From NCBI GenBank assembly GCA_045637525.1, contig JAZTZP010000159.1, positions 62,001 through 126,000 on the forward strand: 64,000 bases of DNA, read 5' to 3'. The notes beneath the pieces were generated by a model. The model saw nothing but the letters and a program-made list of their open reading frames with translations, ran no database searches and was not told the DNA's origin. The position numbers and the translations under genes were made by a program. This stretch comes from JAZTZP01 sp045637525 (GTDB taxonomy: Bacteria > Bacillota > Clostridia > UBA1381). Shown here piece after piece: positions 1 through 9,459 of the stretch; positions within the stretch are counted from its first letter, which is position 1; each line of letters starts with the position of its first letter.

Positions 1-1842
1 TTTTGAGTTTTCAGGAACAATCACTACCATTTCTCCGTTTTCTTTACTAAAATAAGCAGCAACTGCAACTAAACCGGTTTCACCTTCATAACATGATACA
101 TATGCGGTCTCACCCTCTGTCTTTACCAATTCATTTCTCCAGTACGGATACCATTTCGCATCATTTAATTTATACTCATCAAATATCTTCCATACAAATG
201 AAACATAATCAATGTCCTTAGCAGCAGGTCTGCAATGAACATTGTGTAAAAGAGACAATGCATACAGAGTAGAAATAGGTCTCATCTCATTGCTATAAGC
301 CAGGAAATTGGCGGGAATGCCAAAATTATATCCCATATATTCAGCACGAAATGCATCCATATTGAGAAAACTCATATCTTCTTTTTTCAGCATAGGCTGA
401 ATATTTTCTCCGTCGAAATAAGAATCACAAAATGATAAAGTCGGCATAATACAGCAAGAACTCTGATGCGTATCTATAATACCGCCTCGTTTATGAACCT
501 CTTCGTAAAGCTTTTTTACGTGTTCACGTACAGCGAGTATCGGGAATGTTGTATGCAATTCTCCTTTTTTGTCTGTATATCCGCATCCGTGGGCAGTATT
601 TGCACATTCCCACGGTACATATGTACCGTCGGTGTAAATCCCGTCAACACCAAGCTCATCCATAACATATTTAACACGCTCTATCATTACATCACTGTAA
701 CCACCATTATAACAAGCCATAAAAGCTCTTTGGTGCGGCAACCTTTGCCAGCCTCCGGTAAACTCACCGTCAACCGTTTTAATAAGATACTCTTCAGATT
801 TTTCATTCCATTCGGGATGATATGTTGAATATTCATATCCAAAGTAAACCATTACCTTTATGTCTCTTGCATGACATTCTTCAATATATTTTTTCAATAT
901 TTCCTCATTATAAGACATACCAAAATTCTGAATAACAGCCCAAGCCTCATGAAGTACTAACCACTTCACGCCGGTACTTTTCATTTTTTCAAGATAATCA
1001 TAATCAATCACGCCTGTTTCCTGGAAAGCATTTGATTTCGCCATAGTAGTAATTTTATAAACATCATCACCCGTTCGCATAGGTTTCACAGGTGTTGCCT
1101 GAAATCCAATCGTATATGTCAGAGGTTTTAAAGTTTTAGTCCATTTATCTCGTCTGCCCTGCCAGTTTTCCGGCATATAATCAAGAAATCTGAGGCGAAT
1201 ATTTATATATTCTCCCATATCAGCTATACTGATGCACTTATCTTCATCATCAAGCATAAAATTCCTTACAGATTCTCCGCAAAATACACCAAGCCCCACT
1301 TCATTATTGCCCAAAGAAATGTATGGCTTAAACGGAAATTCCATATCAACAGTTTTTCCGCTGTTCATAACATTATTCAGAGGAATTATGCTTTGTCTGT
1401 CATTCGGCCAGTAGTGCATTAAAGACGCATATTCTTTCTTTACAGGTATATCCATATAAAGGCCTGTAAGCTTAGGAATATTTTCCTCAACAAACGACCA
1501 ATACGACATCACCTTTAAATCTATTTTTACAAATCCATCATACTCAACTGTAACAGCAGAATTCAAAATGATATTTCCGGCTGTCTGTGATGTTATAAAT
1601 ATAGCTTTTTCTTCATCTTCGTAATAGCTGAGCGCTGAAAAATCCTTCCATTCCTCTGATTCTTCTCCAAAAACCGGTACAAGCTTTATCGGAGCATATA
1701 ATAGATTTTGCCCCTGAGTGGTAATTTTTGTCGGAAGAGGTGATTTATCAAAATCATAACTTCTTCCCCAAACATCTAAAGAAAATCTATCTGATTTTTT
1801 TTCGCATTTGACCGGACTCCACACATTCAAATAATCCTTCAT
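1..1842 (-). CDS. Glycosidase-like TIM-barrel protein (DUF6067/GH123-like), 3' end cut by window edge
   Basis: The reading frame is open from an ATG at 1842 to the window edge, giving 614 codons with no stop, so the C-terminus is missing. A GGAGG lies 8 bases upstream of the ATG, which fixes the start. There is no signal peptide, so the product is probably cytoplasmic. The first ~270 residues look like a beta-rich domain. Residues ~280-560 look like a (beta/alpha)8 barrel, with strands such as KWLVLHEAW, KVMVYFGYEY and GVDGIYTDGT, the last with acidic residues where glycosidases carry catalytic or substrate-binding groups. The overall look recalls the DUF6067/GH123-related glycosidases, but I cannot assign a substrate. 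It starts 37 bases after the stop of the SLH protein gene at 1880-6730 and is probably co-transcribed with it. The family call is moderately uncertain; that this is a real gene is nearly certain. Confidence 0.75.
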   Translation of the reverse strand, partial: MKDYLNVWSPVKCEKKSDRFSLDVWGRSYDFDKSPLPTKITTQGQNLLYAPIKLVPVFGEESEEWKDFSALSYYEDEEKAIFITSQTAGNIILNSAVTVEYDGFVKIDLKVMSYWSFVEENIPKLTGLYMDIPVKKEYASLMHYWPNDRQSIIPLNNVMNSGKTVDMEFPFKPYISLGNNEVGLGVFCGESVRNFMLDDEDKCISIADMGEYINIRLRFLDYMPENWQGRRDKWTKTLKPLTYTIGFQATPVKPMRTGDDVYKITTMAKSNAFQETGVIDYDYLEKMKSTGVKWLVLHEAWAVIQNFGMSYNEEILKKYIEECHARDIKVMVYFGYEYSTYHPEWNEKSEEYLIKTVDGEFTGGWQRLPHQRAFMACYNGGYSDVMIERVKYVMDELGVDGIYTDGTYVPWECANTAHGCGYTDKKGELHTTFPILAVREHVKKLYEEVHKRGGIIDTHQSSCCIMPTLSFCDSYFDGENIQPMLKKEDMSFLNMDAFRAEYMGYNFGIPANFLAYSNEMRPISTLYALSLLHNVHCRPAAKDIDYVSFVWKIFDEYKLNDAKWYPYWRNELVKTEGETAYVSCYEGETGLVAVAAYFSKENGEMVVIVPENSK

Positions 1843-1879
1843 TATAATTCCTCCAAACTTTTTTAAATACTATTAAAAT

Positions 1880-4800
1880 TTACTGTTCCTGTACCGTTTT
1901 ATCATCCTGTGACGGTTGAACAACCTGTACGGGTTTATCTTTAAATGAAGCAATAACTGTCGAGTTTTGTGACGGCATATTAAATACCAATCCTTGTAAA
2001 ACCGTACCGTTAAGTGTCAGCTTATCAAAAACCTTTCCTTCAGGCACTGTATAGCTTACGGTAATCTTTTCACCCGGAGCCGCCTCATTTTTATCTGTTT
2101 TACAGCCCTCAGCAATGATTGCGTATTTCAAATCCTTAAATGTCACACTAACAACTGCGTCACTGTCAACAATAAAGCTTGATCCTTTAATAGCTTTACC
2201 GTTTACCGTAAATGTATCAATAATTTTTCCGTTAGGAATTTTTGAACATGAAATATTTACGGTAGTACCTGCAACAGCTTTAGCTTTGTCTACTGTACAG
2301 TCGCCAACAGCTTTAATCTCATATTCCTTTGTAGAGAATGTTACCGTTACAACAACATCCGATGCCGGCATTGTAAACGTATCGCCCGAAATCTTTGTTC
2401 CGTTTACCGTAATGCTCTCAACAATCTTATCCTTATTTACAGAAGCCACAGATACACTGTCTCCGGCCTTTGCAACAGTCTTTGATGCTGTGCAGCCATC
2501 CGGAACTGTAATCTTATATGATGCGTCAGTAAAGACAGCCTTTACAACAACATCACATTCAGGCATTGTAAATTCAGTGCCGGAAATTTCCTGATTATTA
2601 ACTGTTATCTTATCAAGAACTTTTCCTTCCGGTGCCACACAGCTTACGGTAATCTTATCACCGTATTGAGCTGTCGACTTACTGAGACTGCAATTTTCAG
2701 CTGTCAGATTATATGAAGTCTCTGTATATACTACTTCAACAACTGTATTCATCGCAGGCATCACAAATGTATTACCGGCAATCGCTTTACCATTTACAAG
2801 AATCTTATCCAACCCCTTGCCTTCAGGTATAGAATACGAAACAACCACAGTATCATTTACTCTTGCACTTGTTGTGCTTAAAGTACAGTTAACACCTGTA
2901 AGATTATATAACGGGTCAATAAATGTTGCAACAACTAATACATCATCAGCCGGCATAGTAAACTGATTATTGTCTATGAGTAAACCATTTACAGTTATTT
3001 TCTCAATAACCTTATTTTCCGGCTCGGTATAACTTACAGAAATCGTATCACCCGGAACGGCAGTTACAACATCTGTAATACAATCAACCGTTGAAATTGA
3101 GAATGTTGCAAGCTCCGCAGGATATACAACAACAACGGTAGCATCTCCCTCCGGCATAGCAAATGACATTTCTGTGCATTCATTTCCGTTTACCGTTACA
3201 GAAGACGGCTCTTTTCCGGGCTCCGGAACGATAGTTAACTGTGCCCCCGGCACTGCCTGAGTAACAGGTGTTCCCTCAGCGTTTGTTATTGTGCAGCCGG
3301 TAGCAGTTATCTGATATACAGTGTCTATATATTCAACTGAAATATTTACATTTTCAGCCGGCATAGTAAACTGATATGCATCTCCGTCAGCAGATACCTC
3401 AACAGAACCACCTGTTTGTTTTGTTACCGTAACAACAGTGTTTTTACCTGCCTGAGACTGAACGCTCATGTTGACAAGTGCTCCGACAGCATATCTATCC
3501 TGAGTGCCGCTCACAAACTCTGAAATTTCAGCCGGTATATTTAACTGATACTGAGCATCTGCAAATCTTGTCTCAACTACAACATTGTATGACGGCATTG
3601 TAAATGATGTTACTCCGTCAGCGAGTTTTGTTTCCGTACTGTTATATTTTACATATATTCCGTCTAAAACTTTACCTTCAGGAATATCCGCAATACTAAC
3701 TGTTACTGTATCACCGGCACGTGCAGATGACGTACTGACCGTACAGTTTTCGTTTGAAGTTACGGAATATCTGCTTACAAGACTTGAAGAATATGAATCC
3801 TTCTTACCGAGTATTACCATTGCCTCAGTAATATCATCATCAACAACCTTTGCAACAAGGAAATTAATATCATTACCTTCGCGGTCTACTGACTTCCAGT
3901 CAATAATTTCTTTCTCACTGCCTGTTTTACATGAGTTCGGTATATTCGTCTTAATAATACTTCCTATATTACCTTCCGACAAACGATTTGCCGCTTTACC
4001 TTCACTGAAATCATATATATAAATGTTTGCATCGTCAGTTATATAGTAATCATAGCAATCATCTATTTCAGATGACTGAAGACTGTTATCGAGTCTTGCA
4101 AGAGTAACGTTCTTACTGTTACGTGCAACAATTGGTCCGAATACTACATCAACCTTGCCGGTCTTTGTTGCAGAAGTGGTATTCTCCCATCCGTCCGGCA
4201 TATTAAGGAATGATGCATACAAATCACAATTTTCACGATTCTTGTAATCAGATGACATAACTGCCGATAAGAATGTTTCATAGTCAGCGCCTGCATTTCC
4301 TATGCTTTCAAATATCGTTACAACTTCGTTTACATAACCATCTGAGTCAGTGCTGTATACAAATACGTCGCCTCTTGTAAGGTTTGGCGAATATGCACCC
4401 TCAACTTTAAGAGTAGTTTCTGTACCGTCTTCAAAAACATGAAGCTGCATTACTCTGCCACCCTGATAATCGTCATACACAACTGTTGATGAATCAAATA
4501 CTGCAATTGAAGTATCTGCTGTGTAAGTCTCACTGCCTCCAAATACATATACAAATCTGTATGTAGCATCAGAGCCGGATCTCTCAGCAACAACTACGTC
4601 ATATTCACCATTATCGGCAAACATATCAATACTCTTTCTTGAAACGTTAGAAATACCGTTCTTTGTATCAACATCATTATGCTGGCTCGTGAGGTCAATA
4701 ACAACCGTATTTTCACTAAGTGAATATTTTCCTAACTTATTACTTGACTCTTTGTAAGCAGCATCAACCGCGCGATATGCCGTCACCTTTTCAACGCTTG

Positions 4801-6730
4801 TAATATAACCGTTAGAATTAATTGTATATTCTACTATACGATCCTCTAAAGCTCCGCTCATAGATGCAAATACAGTATTGATTCTGTTAAATGCCGCACT
4901 GTCTCTTGCAGTATATGTAACCTTAGAGCCTGTATTTGTGATTAATCTTATTAAATATTCATCGGTATCTGCCGATCTGTAAACACGCTCAAGTATACCT
5001 ACAAGAGAATTTGCCGATGATTCATCGCTTCTGACAACACGACCAAAAGCGTTAAGATATAATGTATATGATGTACCGATTTCCAAAGTCGCTCCGCCCA
5101 TTGAAGAAGATATAGCATATTCATCTCCGTTTATGGTGTAAAGCACACGACCGGAATCGTCTGTTCTTTCGGCATCAACCCGGCCGTCGATATATTCACG
5201 TGATACGTATACATCATAGAATGATGATTCATCAAAATCACCGCTTACATCATATGCAATAGAAAGAACATCATTTTGTGAAAGATCTGTATAATCAAAC
5301 TCTTTTCCTTCACAGATAAACGATAACGAAATATCTTCGTCCTCAAGATCAACCTTCATTGTACCCCTTATATCAGGGCTTGAATCTTTAAAGTAAATCT
5401 TAAGCTCATCTCCGTTGTCAGCATACGCGTCAACTATCGCATCAGCATAATAAGTGATAATTACATAATCATACAAACCATTTGTCGATGTTTTACCCGT
5501 TTCCGTAGCATCAATGAATGTTACCGTACCCATATCATTGCCTGAGAGATAATCATCAATAGCATCAATTTCGTCGCTTTGTTCAACTCCGTTAACATAA
5601 ACCTTGAAATTGTCTTCCATTTTATATTTCTTCAACTTACTGCTCGTATCGGAAACATACATATGGATTGATGCAATATGTCCCGATGAAAGAACATACT
5701 CATCAAAAAGTGCAGTATCAGTAGTTTCATAATCATTTGTGCCATACGGTGTAAAGCTTAAAATTTCGTAGTCATTATCCGAATTTACAAAAATCAAAGC
5801 CTCGCCGTAAGCAAACAGATATTCACTTGCTTCTCCGGCACTGTATTTCATTCTTTCCACCGTTGCAGATGCATAAGATGATCCGTATGCAACGCCGTCA
5901 AAATTGCTGGTTGATTCTACACTGAATCTTACTTCATCAGCATCAAGTGCGGAATCAGAACGTTTTGTAGCTGTTATACGTCCCTTTACTTTATAAGTAT
6001 TATGATTTTTTGTAAGCAACGTCTTATAATCCGATGCATCATAACCATTGATAGTATCCATTATCTCAGTCTTGGCTATAAGCTGACCGGTATATGCACT
6101 TTCCTCATATCCCGTTACGTCAACTATCGGAATATTAAGGGCATTATTTAAAAGCTTGGCAACCTGAGCTCTTGTAACAACAGTATCAGCCCCAACGATA
6201 TTTGCACCGCTTGTTACTCCTATACTCGAAGCAACCGTCAGATAACCGTTCGGCCATCCGCCGTTACGTTCACATATAGCGTTATATCCCATAGCACACA
6301 CTATCATTTTTACAATCTGTGCATATGTAACATTCGCTTCAGGCTCAAATGTACCGTCACCATTACCATTTATAAAGCCGTTTGCTACACCGGTTGAAAC
6401 GTATCCTGCTGCCCAGTGCGATCCCGGTACATCATAAAACTCCGTATCAATTCCCGATGCGCCCATTGCCGACTCTGTATATGACGGTCCCATAGCCGCA
6501 ACAACCATTTTTGTTACTTCAGCTCTTGTTATATTATTATCCGGTCTTATTGTGCCGTCCTCGTAACCATTTATAATTCCCAATGCGTATAATTCATCAA
6601 AAGACGACTTATACGGTGAGGTTACAGCAACATCCGAAAACTCAAATGCCGATACAGGCAAAACGCCTGCCATAACAACAACTGCTGTACAAAACGCAAT
6701 AAACTTAGATAAAAATTTGTTCTTTCTCAT
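1880..6730 (-). CDS. S-layer-anchored surface protein with SLH domains and nine C-terminal beta repeats
   Basis: This 1616-residue protein has a signal peptide (about residues 1-28, hydrophobic core AFCTAVVVMAGVLPVSA). SLH modules follow (about 30-215, with TRAEVTK, TYAQIVKM and TRAQVAK motifs) and should bind secondary cell-wall polymer. Residues ~220-1010 are a long, low-similarity beta-rich region that I cannot assign. From ~1015 to ~1595 there are nine repeats of about 65-75 residues resembling divergent InlB B-repeats. Each has a core like PEGKVLDKITVNG followed by FTMP and a VVV strand. Eight of the nine carry a cysteine near the start. The tail is polar and Gln-rich with no sortase motif. 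A consensus promoter lies just upstream. The likely role is structural or adhesive at the cell surface; no catalytic domain is recognisable. Confidence 0.88.
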   Translation of the reverse strand: MRKNKFLSKFIAFCTAVVVMAGVLPVSAFEFSDVAVTSPYKSSFDELYALGIINGYEDGTIRPDNNITRAEVTKMVVAAMGPSYTESAMGASGIDTEFYDVPGSHWAAGYVSTGVANGFINGNGDGTFEPEANVTYAQIVKMIVCAMGYNAICERNGGWPNGYLTVASSIGVTSGANIVGADTVVTRAQVAKLLNNALNIPIVDVTGYEESAYTGQLIAKTEIMDTINGYDASDYKTLLTKNHNTYKVKGRITATKRSDSALDADEVRFSVESTSNFDGVAYGSSYASATVERMKYSAGEASEYLFAYGEALIFVNSDNDYEILSFTPYGTNDYETTDTALFDEYVLSSGHIASIHMYVSDTSSKLKKYKMEDNFKVYVNGVEQSDEIDAIDDYLSGNDMGTVTFIDATETGKTSTNGLYDYVIITYYADAIVDAYADNGDELKIYFKDSSPDIRGTMKVDLEDEDISLSFICEGKEFDYTDLSQNDVLSIAYDVSGDFDESSFYDVYVSREYIDGRVDAERTDDSGRVLYTINGDEYAISSSMGGATLEIGTSYTLYLNAFGRVVRSDESSANSLVGILERVYRSADTDEYLIRLITNTGSKVTYTARDSAAFNRINTVFASMSGALEDRIVEYTINSNGYITSVEKVTAYRAVDAAYKESSNKLGKYSLSENTVVIDLTSQHNDVDTKNGISNVSRKSIDMFADNGEYDVVVAERSGSDATYRFVYVFGGSETYTADTSIAVFDSSTVVYDDYQGGRVMQLHVFEDGTETTLKVEGAYSPNLTRGDVFVYSTDSDGYVNEVVTIFESIGNAGADYETFLSAVMSSDYKNRENCDLYASFLNMPDGWENTTSATKTGKVDVVFGPIVARNSKNVTLARLDNSLQSSEIDDCYDYYITDDANIYIYDFSEGKAANRLSEGNIGSIIKTNIPNSCKTGSEKEIIDWKSVDREGNDINFLVAKVVDDDITEAMVILGKKDSYSSSLVSRYSVTSNENCTVSTSSARAGDTVTVSIADIPEGKVLDGIYVKYNSTETKLADGVTSFTMPSYNVVVETRFADAQYQLNIPAEISEFVSGTQDRYAVGALVNMSVQSQAGKNTVVTVTKQTGGSVEVSADGDAYQFTMPAENVNISVEYIDTVYQITATGCTITNAEGTPVTQAVPGAQLTIVPEPGKEPSSVTVNGNECTEMSFAMPEGDATVVVVYPAELATFSISTVDCITDVVTAVPGDTISVSYTEPENKVIEKITVNGLLIDNNQFTMPADDVLVVATFIDPLYNLTGVNCTLSTTSARVNDTVVVSYSIPEGKGLDKILVNGKAIAGNTFVMPAMNTVVEVVYTETSYNLTAENCSLSKSTAQYGDKITVSCVAPEGKVLDKITVNNQEISGTEFTMPECDVVVKAVFTDASYKITVPDGCTASKTVAKAGDSVSVASVNKDKIVESITVNGTKISGDTFTMPASDVVVTVTFSTKEYEIKAVGDCTVDKAKAVAGTTVNISCSKIPNGKIIDTFTVNGKAIKGSSFIVDSDAVVSVTFKDLKYAIIAEGCKTDKNEAAPGEKITVSYTVPEGKVFDKLTLNGTVLQGLVFNMPSQNSTVIASFKDKPVQVVQPSQDDKTVQEQ

Positions 6731-6775
6731 GTTATCCCTGCCTTTCTGAAAATTTACAGTAACTACTATACTATA

Positions 6776-6804
6776 ATTTTACTACAAAATATATATTTTG
6801 TCAA
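6776..6804 (-). promoter_or_regulatory. Sigma-A-type promoter of the SLH protein gene
   Basis: On the minus strand TTGACA (6804-6799) and TAAAAT (6781-6776) are separated by 17 bases. The start codon at 6730 lies about 40 bases downstream, behind an AAAGGCAGGG ribosome-binding site. Confidence 0.7.
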
Positions 6805-6832
6805 TACATACCCTGAAAAATACATACAAAGT

Positions 6833-7258
6833 TCACAGTTTTTTCTTATTGTTTTCTTTTTGAAGAAAAATTTCAAGAATAAGACAGGCAGAAACAGTAT
6901 CAATGACATTTTTTCGTGCCTTTGCACGAGTGTTGGTTTCGTTAAGAAACGCCGTTGCGCCGACTGTTGTCAACCGCTCATCCTGATATATTATTTCACC
7001 GTCATAAATTGTTTTTAAAAGCTCGCCAAACTTATACGTAGCTTCCCCGCGAAAGCCCACAGAACCATCCATATTCTTCGGAAGCCCTATAACAATTTTC
7101 TCCGGATTATATTCGTCAATAATTTTTTTCATCTCTTCAGACAGCTTAGCTTCACCTTTATTGATAATCGTCCCAACTCCCTGTGCTGTCCAACCCATAA
7201 TATCACTTACGGCAACCCCCACTCTTCTGTCCCCGTAGTCGATTCCAAGTATACGCAT
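6833..7258 (-). CDS. ruvX: RuvX/YqgF-type putative pre-16S rRNA nuclease
   Basis: This 141-residue protein matches the YqgF/RuvX RNase H-like family, which processes the 5' end of 16S rRNA and was earlier proposed as a Holliday-junction resolvase. The N-terminal strand GIDYGDRRVGVAVSD carries the first catalytic Asp. IVIGLPKNMDGS is the central strand and loop, and YQDERLTTVGA is the conserved DERLTT motif. The length is normal for the family. It stands between the fuc operon and the SLH gene, followed by the SLH gene's own promoter, so it is probably transcribed independently or by read-through across the repeat at 7288-7444. Confidence 0.93.
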   Translation of the reverse strand: MRILGIDYGDRRVGVAVSDIMGWTAQGVGTIINKGEAKLSEEMKKIIDEYNPEKIVIGLPKNMDGSVGFRGEATYKFGELLKTIYDGEIIYQDERLTTVGATAFLNETNTRAKARKNVIDTVSACLILEIFLQKENNKKKL

Positions 7259-7287
7259 TTTTTTATATTACCTCCGTACAAAAAGCA

Positions 7288-7444
7288 GCACAGCCCGCTT
7301 TTAATCAAAAACTTTTTTATCTTTTAGGAAATTGCGTACTTTTGCAATTTCCTAAATTACAAAAAAGTTTCCTCTGCCCCCAAGACCCAGGGTGCAGGGG
7401 GTTGAAGTTTTTAATCAAAAACTTTTTTATAAAGCAGGCTGTGC
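7288..7444. repeat. MITE-like intergenic element with imperfect terminal inverted repeats
   Basis: The ends are 13-base inverted repeats with one mismatch: GCACAGCCCGCTT at 7288-7300 and AAGCAGGCTGTGC at 7432-7444. Inside lie two identical 22-base direct copies (7299-7320 and 7409-7430). There is also a perfect 12-bp hairpin (7324-7355, TTAGGAAATTGC arms, 8-base loop) and a C/G-rich inverted stretch (about 7376-7402). No ORF fits. No clear target-site duplication is visible. It could be a non-autonomous element or a compound transcription terminator after the kinase gene. Confidence 0.55.
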
Positions 7445-7475
7445 CGTTTAAATTATATTATTATCAGCCACGATA

Positions 7476-8930
7476 TTAAAGGATTTTTAAAAACTCCTCA
7501 TAAGCCTTATCCCACGCTTCGCTGTCTGACGGTGTATATTCTTTAACCTCAAACGAATCTGCAATCACCTTACGTGCCTCCCAGATATCGCTGATTTCAC
7601 CGTTTGCTATAAGCTGTACAGCAATATTTCCGGCTGCTGTTCCTTCAACAGGCCCTGCTATTACCGGAACACCGGCTGCATCTGCCGCCATTTGACAAAG
7701 GAACGGATCCTTTGTTCCGCCGCCAACCATATGGATAACGCCAAAATCACGGTTACAGCATTCTTTAAGCTGTAAGAAGGTATACTTATATTTCATTGCT
7801 AAGCTTTCATAAATACAACGAACAATTTCTCCATCAGTCTGCGGAACATACTGATTTGTGTTCTTACAGAATTCACGAATTCTCTCAGGAATATTTCCCG
7901 GCTTTGCAAATTCAGGATAGTCAGGATCAATAAAGCATGCAAAAGGCTTTGATTCTCTTGCCATCTGCTCCATGTCGTTATAGCTGTACTGCTTACCCTC
8001 ACGGCGGAAACGTCTCTTTGTTTCCTGAATAAGCCACAAACCAATGATATTCTTTAAAAATCTCGTTGTGTTATTATAGCCTGTTTCATTTGTAATATTA
8101 TACTTTTCCGAAAGCTCGCTTATAACAGGCTTTTCAAGCTCTGTTCCGAACAGCGACCATGTACCGCACGAAATAAACACAAAATCCTTTTCCTTCGCCG
8201 GAACAGCAACAACAGCACTTGCAGTATCGTGACCGCCAACAGCTATTACTCGCTTTGTTTTAACGTTGATTTCATTGCAAACCTCTTCTGTTATGTCGCC
8301 AACATATGTTCCGGCATCTATAAGCTCAGCAAATATTTTTCTGTCAAGACCAAGCTTATCAATAACCTCATAATTCCAATCCTTCGTAACAGGCTCAAGA
8401 AGCTGAGAAGTTGATGCAATCGTTCTCTCAGAATACATCTTGCCTGTAAGGAAATAGTTAAACAAATCCGGCATAAACAGCATTTTATCAGCATTTTCCA
8501 GCATATACGGACGATATTTCTTATCCGAAAGAAGCTGGAACAAAGTATTGATAAGCGCTATCTGATTACCGCTCTTTTTATAAAGCTCAGAAGAACTTAT
8601 AACCTTGTTGGCTTCTTCAAGCATTCCTTCCGTACGCACATCACGGTAATTATACGGATTTCCCATAAGGTTTCCGTTTTTATCAATTAAACCATAATCA
8701 ACGCCCCAAGTATCAATACCTACACTGTCATAGTCATCTCCGGCTTTTCCGATACCTTGCTTTATTTCAAAAAACAATCTTAAAACATCCCAATAAAAAC
8801 CGCCGTTTACCATAACCGTATCGTTATCAAAACGATGTATTTCTTCCAACTCTATTTTTCCGTTTTCGTATTTGCCCATTACAGCTCTTCCGCTTGAAGC
8901 ACCAAAATCAAAAGCAAGTACTTTTCCCAT
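7476..8930 (-). CDS. rhaB: FGGY sugar kinase, rhamnulokinase-like, acting in a fucose operon
   Basis: This 484-residue FGGY-family kinase starts with the phosphate-binding strand VLAFDFGASSGRAV. It also has the conserved GIDTWGVDYGL, VGGHDTASAV and CGTWSLFG segments and the C-terminal adenosine-site motif MVGGGTKDPFLCQM. It is closest in appearance to RhaB (L-rhamnulose kinase), but it sits downstream of fucI and fucU, so L-fuculose phosphorylation is equally plausible. I chose the ATG at 8930 because AAAGG lies 8-9 bases upstream; a longer in-frame extension to 8975 has no ribosome-binding site. No class II aldolase (fucA/rhaD) is in the window, so the pathway must be completed elsewhere. 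Confidence 0.9.
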   Translation of the reverse strand: MGKVLAFDFGASSGRAVMGKYENGKIELEEIHRFDNDTVMVNGGFYWDVLRLFFEIKQGIGKAGDDYDSVGIDTWGVDYGLIDKNGNLMGNPYNYRDVRTEGMLEEANKVISSSELYKKSGNQIALINTLFQLLSDKKYRPYMLENADKMLFMPDLFNYFLTGKMYSERTIASTSQLLEPVTKDWNYEVIDKLGLDRKIFAELIDAGTYVGDITEEVCNEINVKTKRVIAVGGHDTASAVVAVPAKEKDFVFISCGTWSLFGTELEKPVISELSEKYNITNETGYNNTTRFLKNIIGLWLIQETKRRFRREGKQYSYNDMEQMARESKPFACFIDPDYPEFAKPGNIPERIREFCKNTNQYVPQTDGEIVRCIYESLAMKYKYTFLQLKECCNRDFGVIHMVGGGTKDPFLCQMAADAAGVPVIAGPVEGTAAGNIAVQLIANGEISDIWEARKVIADSFEVKEYTPSDSEAWDKAYEEFLKIL

Positions 8931-9008
8931 AATTTCACTACCTTTCTTAAAATACCACAAAAGACAAATCTCCAAAAGCGGAAATTTGCCCCCTGTGATT
9001 ATTATTTA

Positions 9009-9440
9009 TCAGCCTTCTATTACACAGCCTTTTTTCAGTATAATATTAGCATATTGAGCTTTCTCGCCCGTCATAACAACCGCATATGCCTTTTTCGCAC
9101 GCTCATAATATTCAAATCTTTCAACATGCTCAATTCCGGCAGTCGGCTCATATTTATTTACAATTTTCTTATATTCATCCCAAATTACAGGAACAACTGT
9201 ATCTCCCGGAACAATCTCCATAAGGATTACCTGTTTATCAACATATTGGTCAAGAGGCATAAGACCAAGAACTGCATCGAGCACCTCAGGCACTCCATGA
9301 CCGTCAAGACGTACAAGTCTCTGAGCTATTGCAGCACCCGGAAAATTACCGTCTGCAATAACAATTTCGTCTCCATGTCCCATTTCCATAAGTATTTTCA
9401 AAAGTTCCGGAGATATTATAGAATTAATACCTTTAAGCAT
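9009..9440 (-). CDS. fucU: L-fucose mutarotase (FucU/RbsD family)
   Basis: This 143-residue protein has the FucU/RbsD fold signature: an N-terminal MLKGINSIISPELLKIL, the GHGDEIVIADGNFPG segment with the catalytic His-Asp region, and a C-terminal AYAVVMTGE...YANIILKKG. FucU interconverts alpha- and beta-L-fucose so that the isomerase receives its preferred anomer. It sits 19 bases after fucI and before the FGGY kinase, a standard fuc arrangement. The length is normal for FucU. Confidence 0.93.
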   Translation of the reverse strand: MLKGINSIISPELLKILMEMGHGDEIVIADGNFPGAAIAQRLVRLDGHGVPEVLDAVLGLMPLDQYVDKQVILMEIVPGDTVVPVIWDEYKKIVNKYEPTAGIEHVERFEYYERAKKAYAVVMTGEKAQYANIILKKGCVIEG

Positions 9441-9459
9441 ATCAAAACCCTCTCAAAAA

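Noticed and set aside
2115..2594. Long plus-strand open frame opposite the SLH gene (also 3585-4022, and several in 30419-31717 and 33395-33598)
   Set aside because: These are antisense shadows of repetitive or biased coding sequence on the minus strand. They have no SD and read as low-complexity or non-protein-like peptides.
7299..7430. CRISPR-like direct repeats
   Set aside because: There are only two copies with one spacer of ~90 bases. The terminal inverted repeats point to a MITE-like or terminator element instead.
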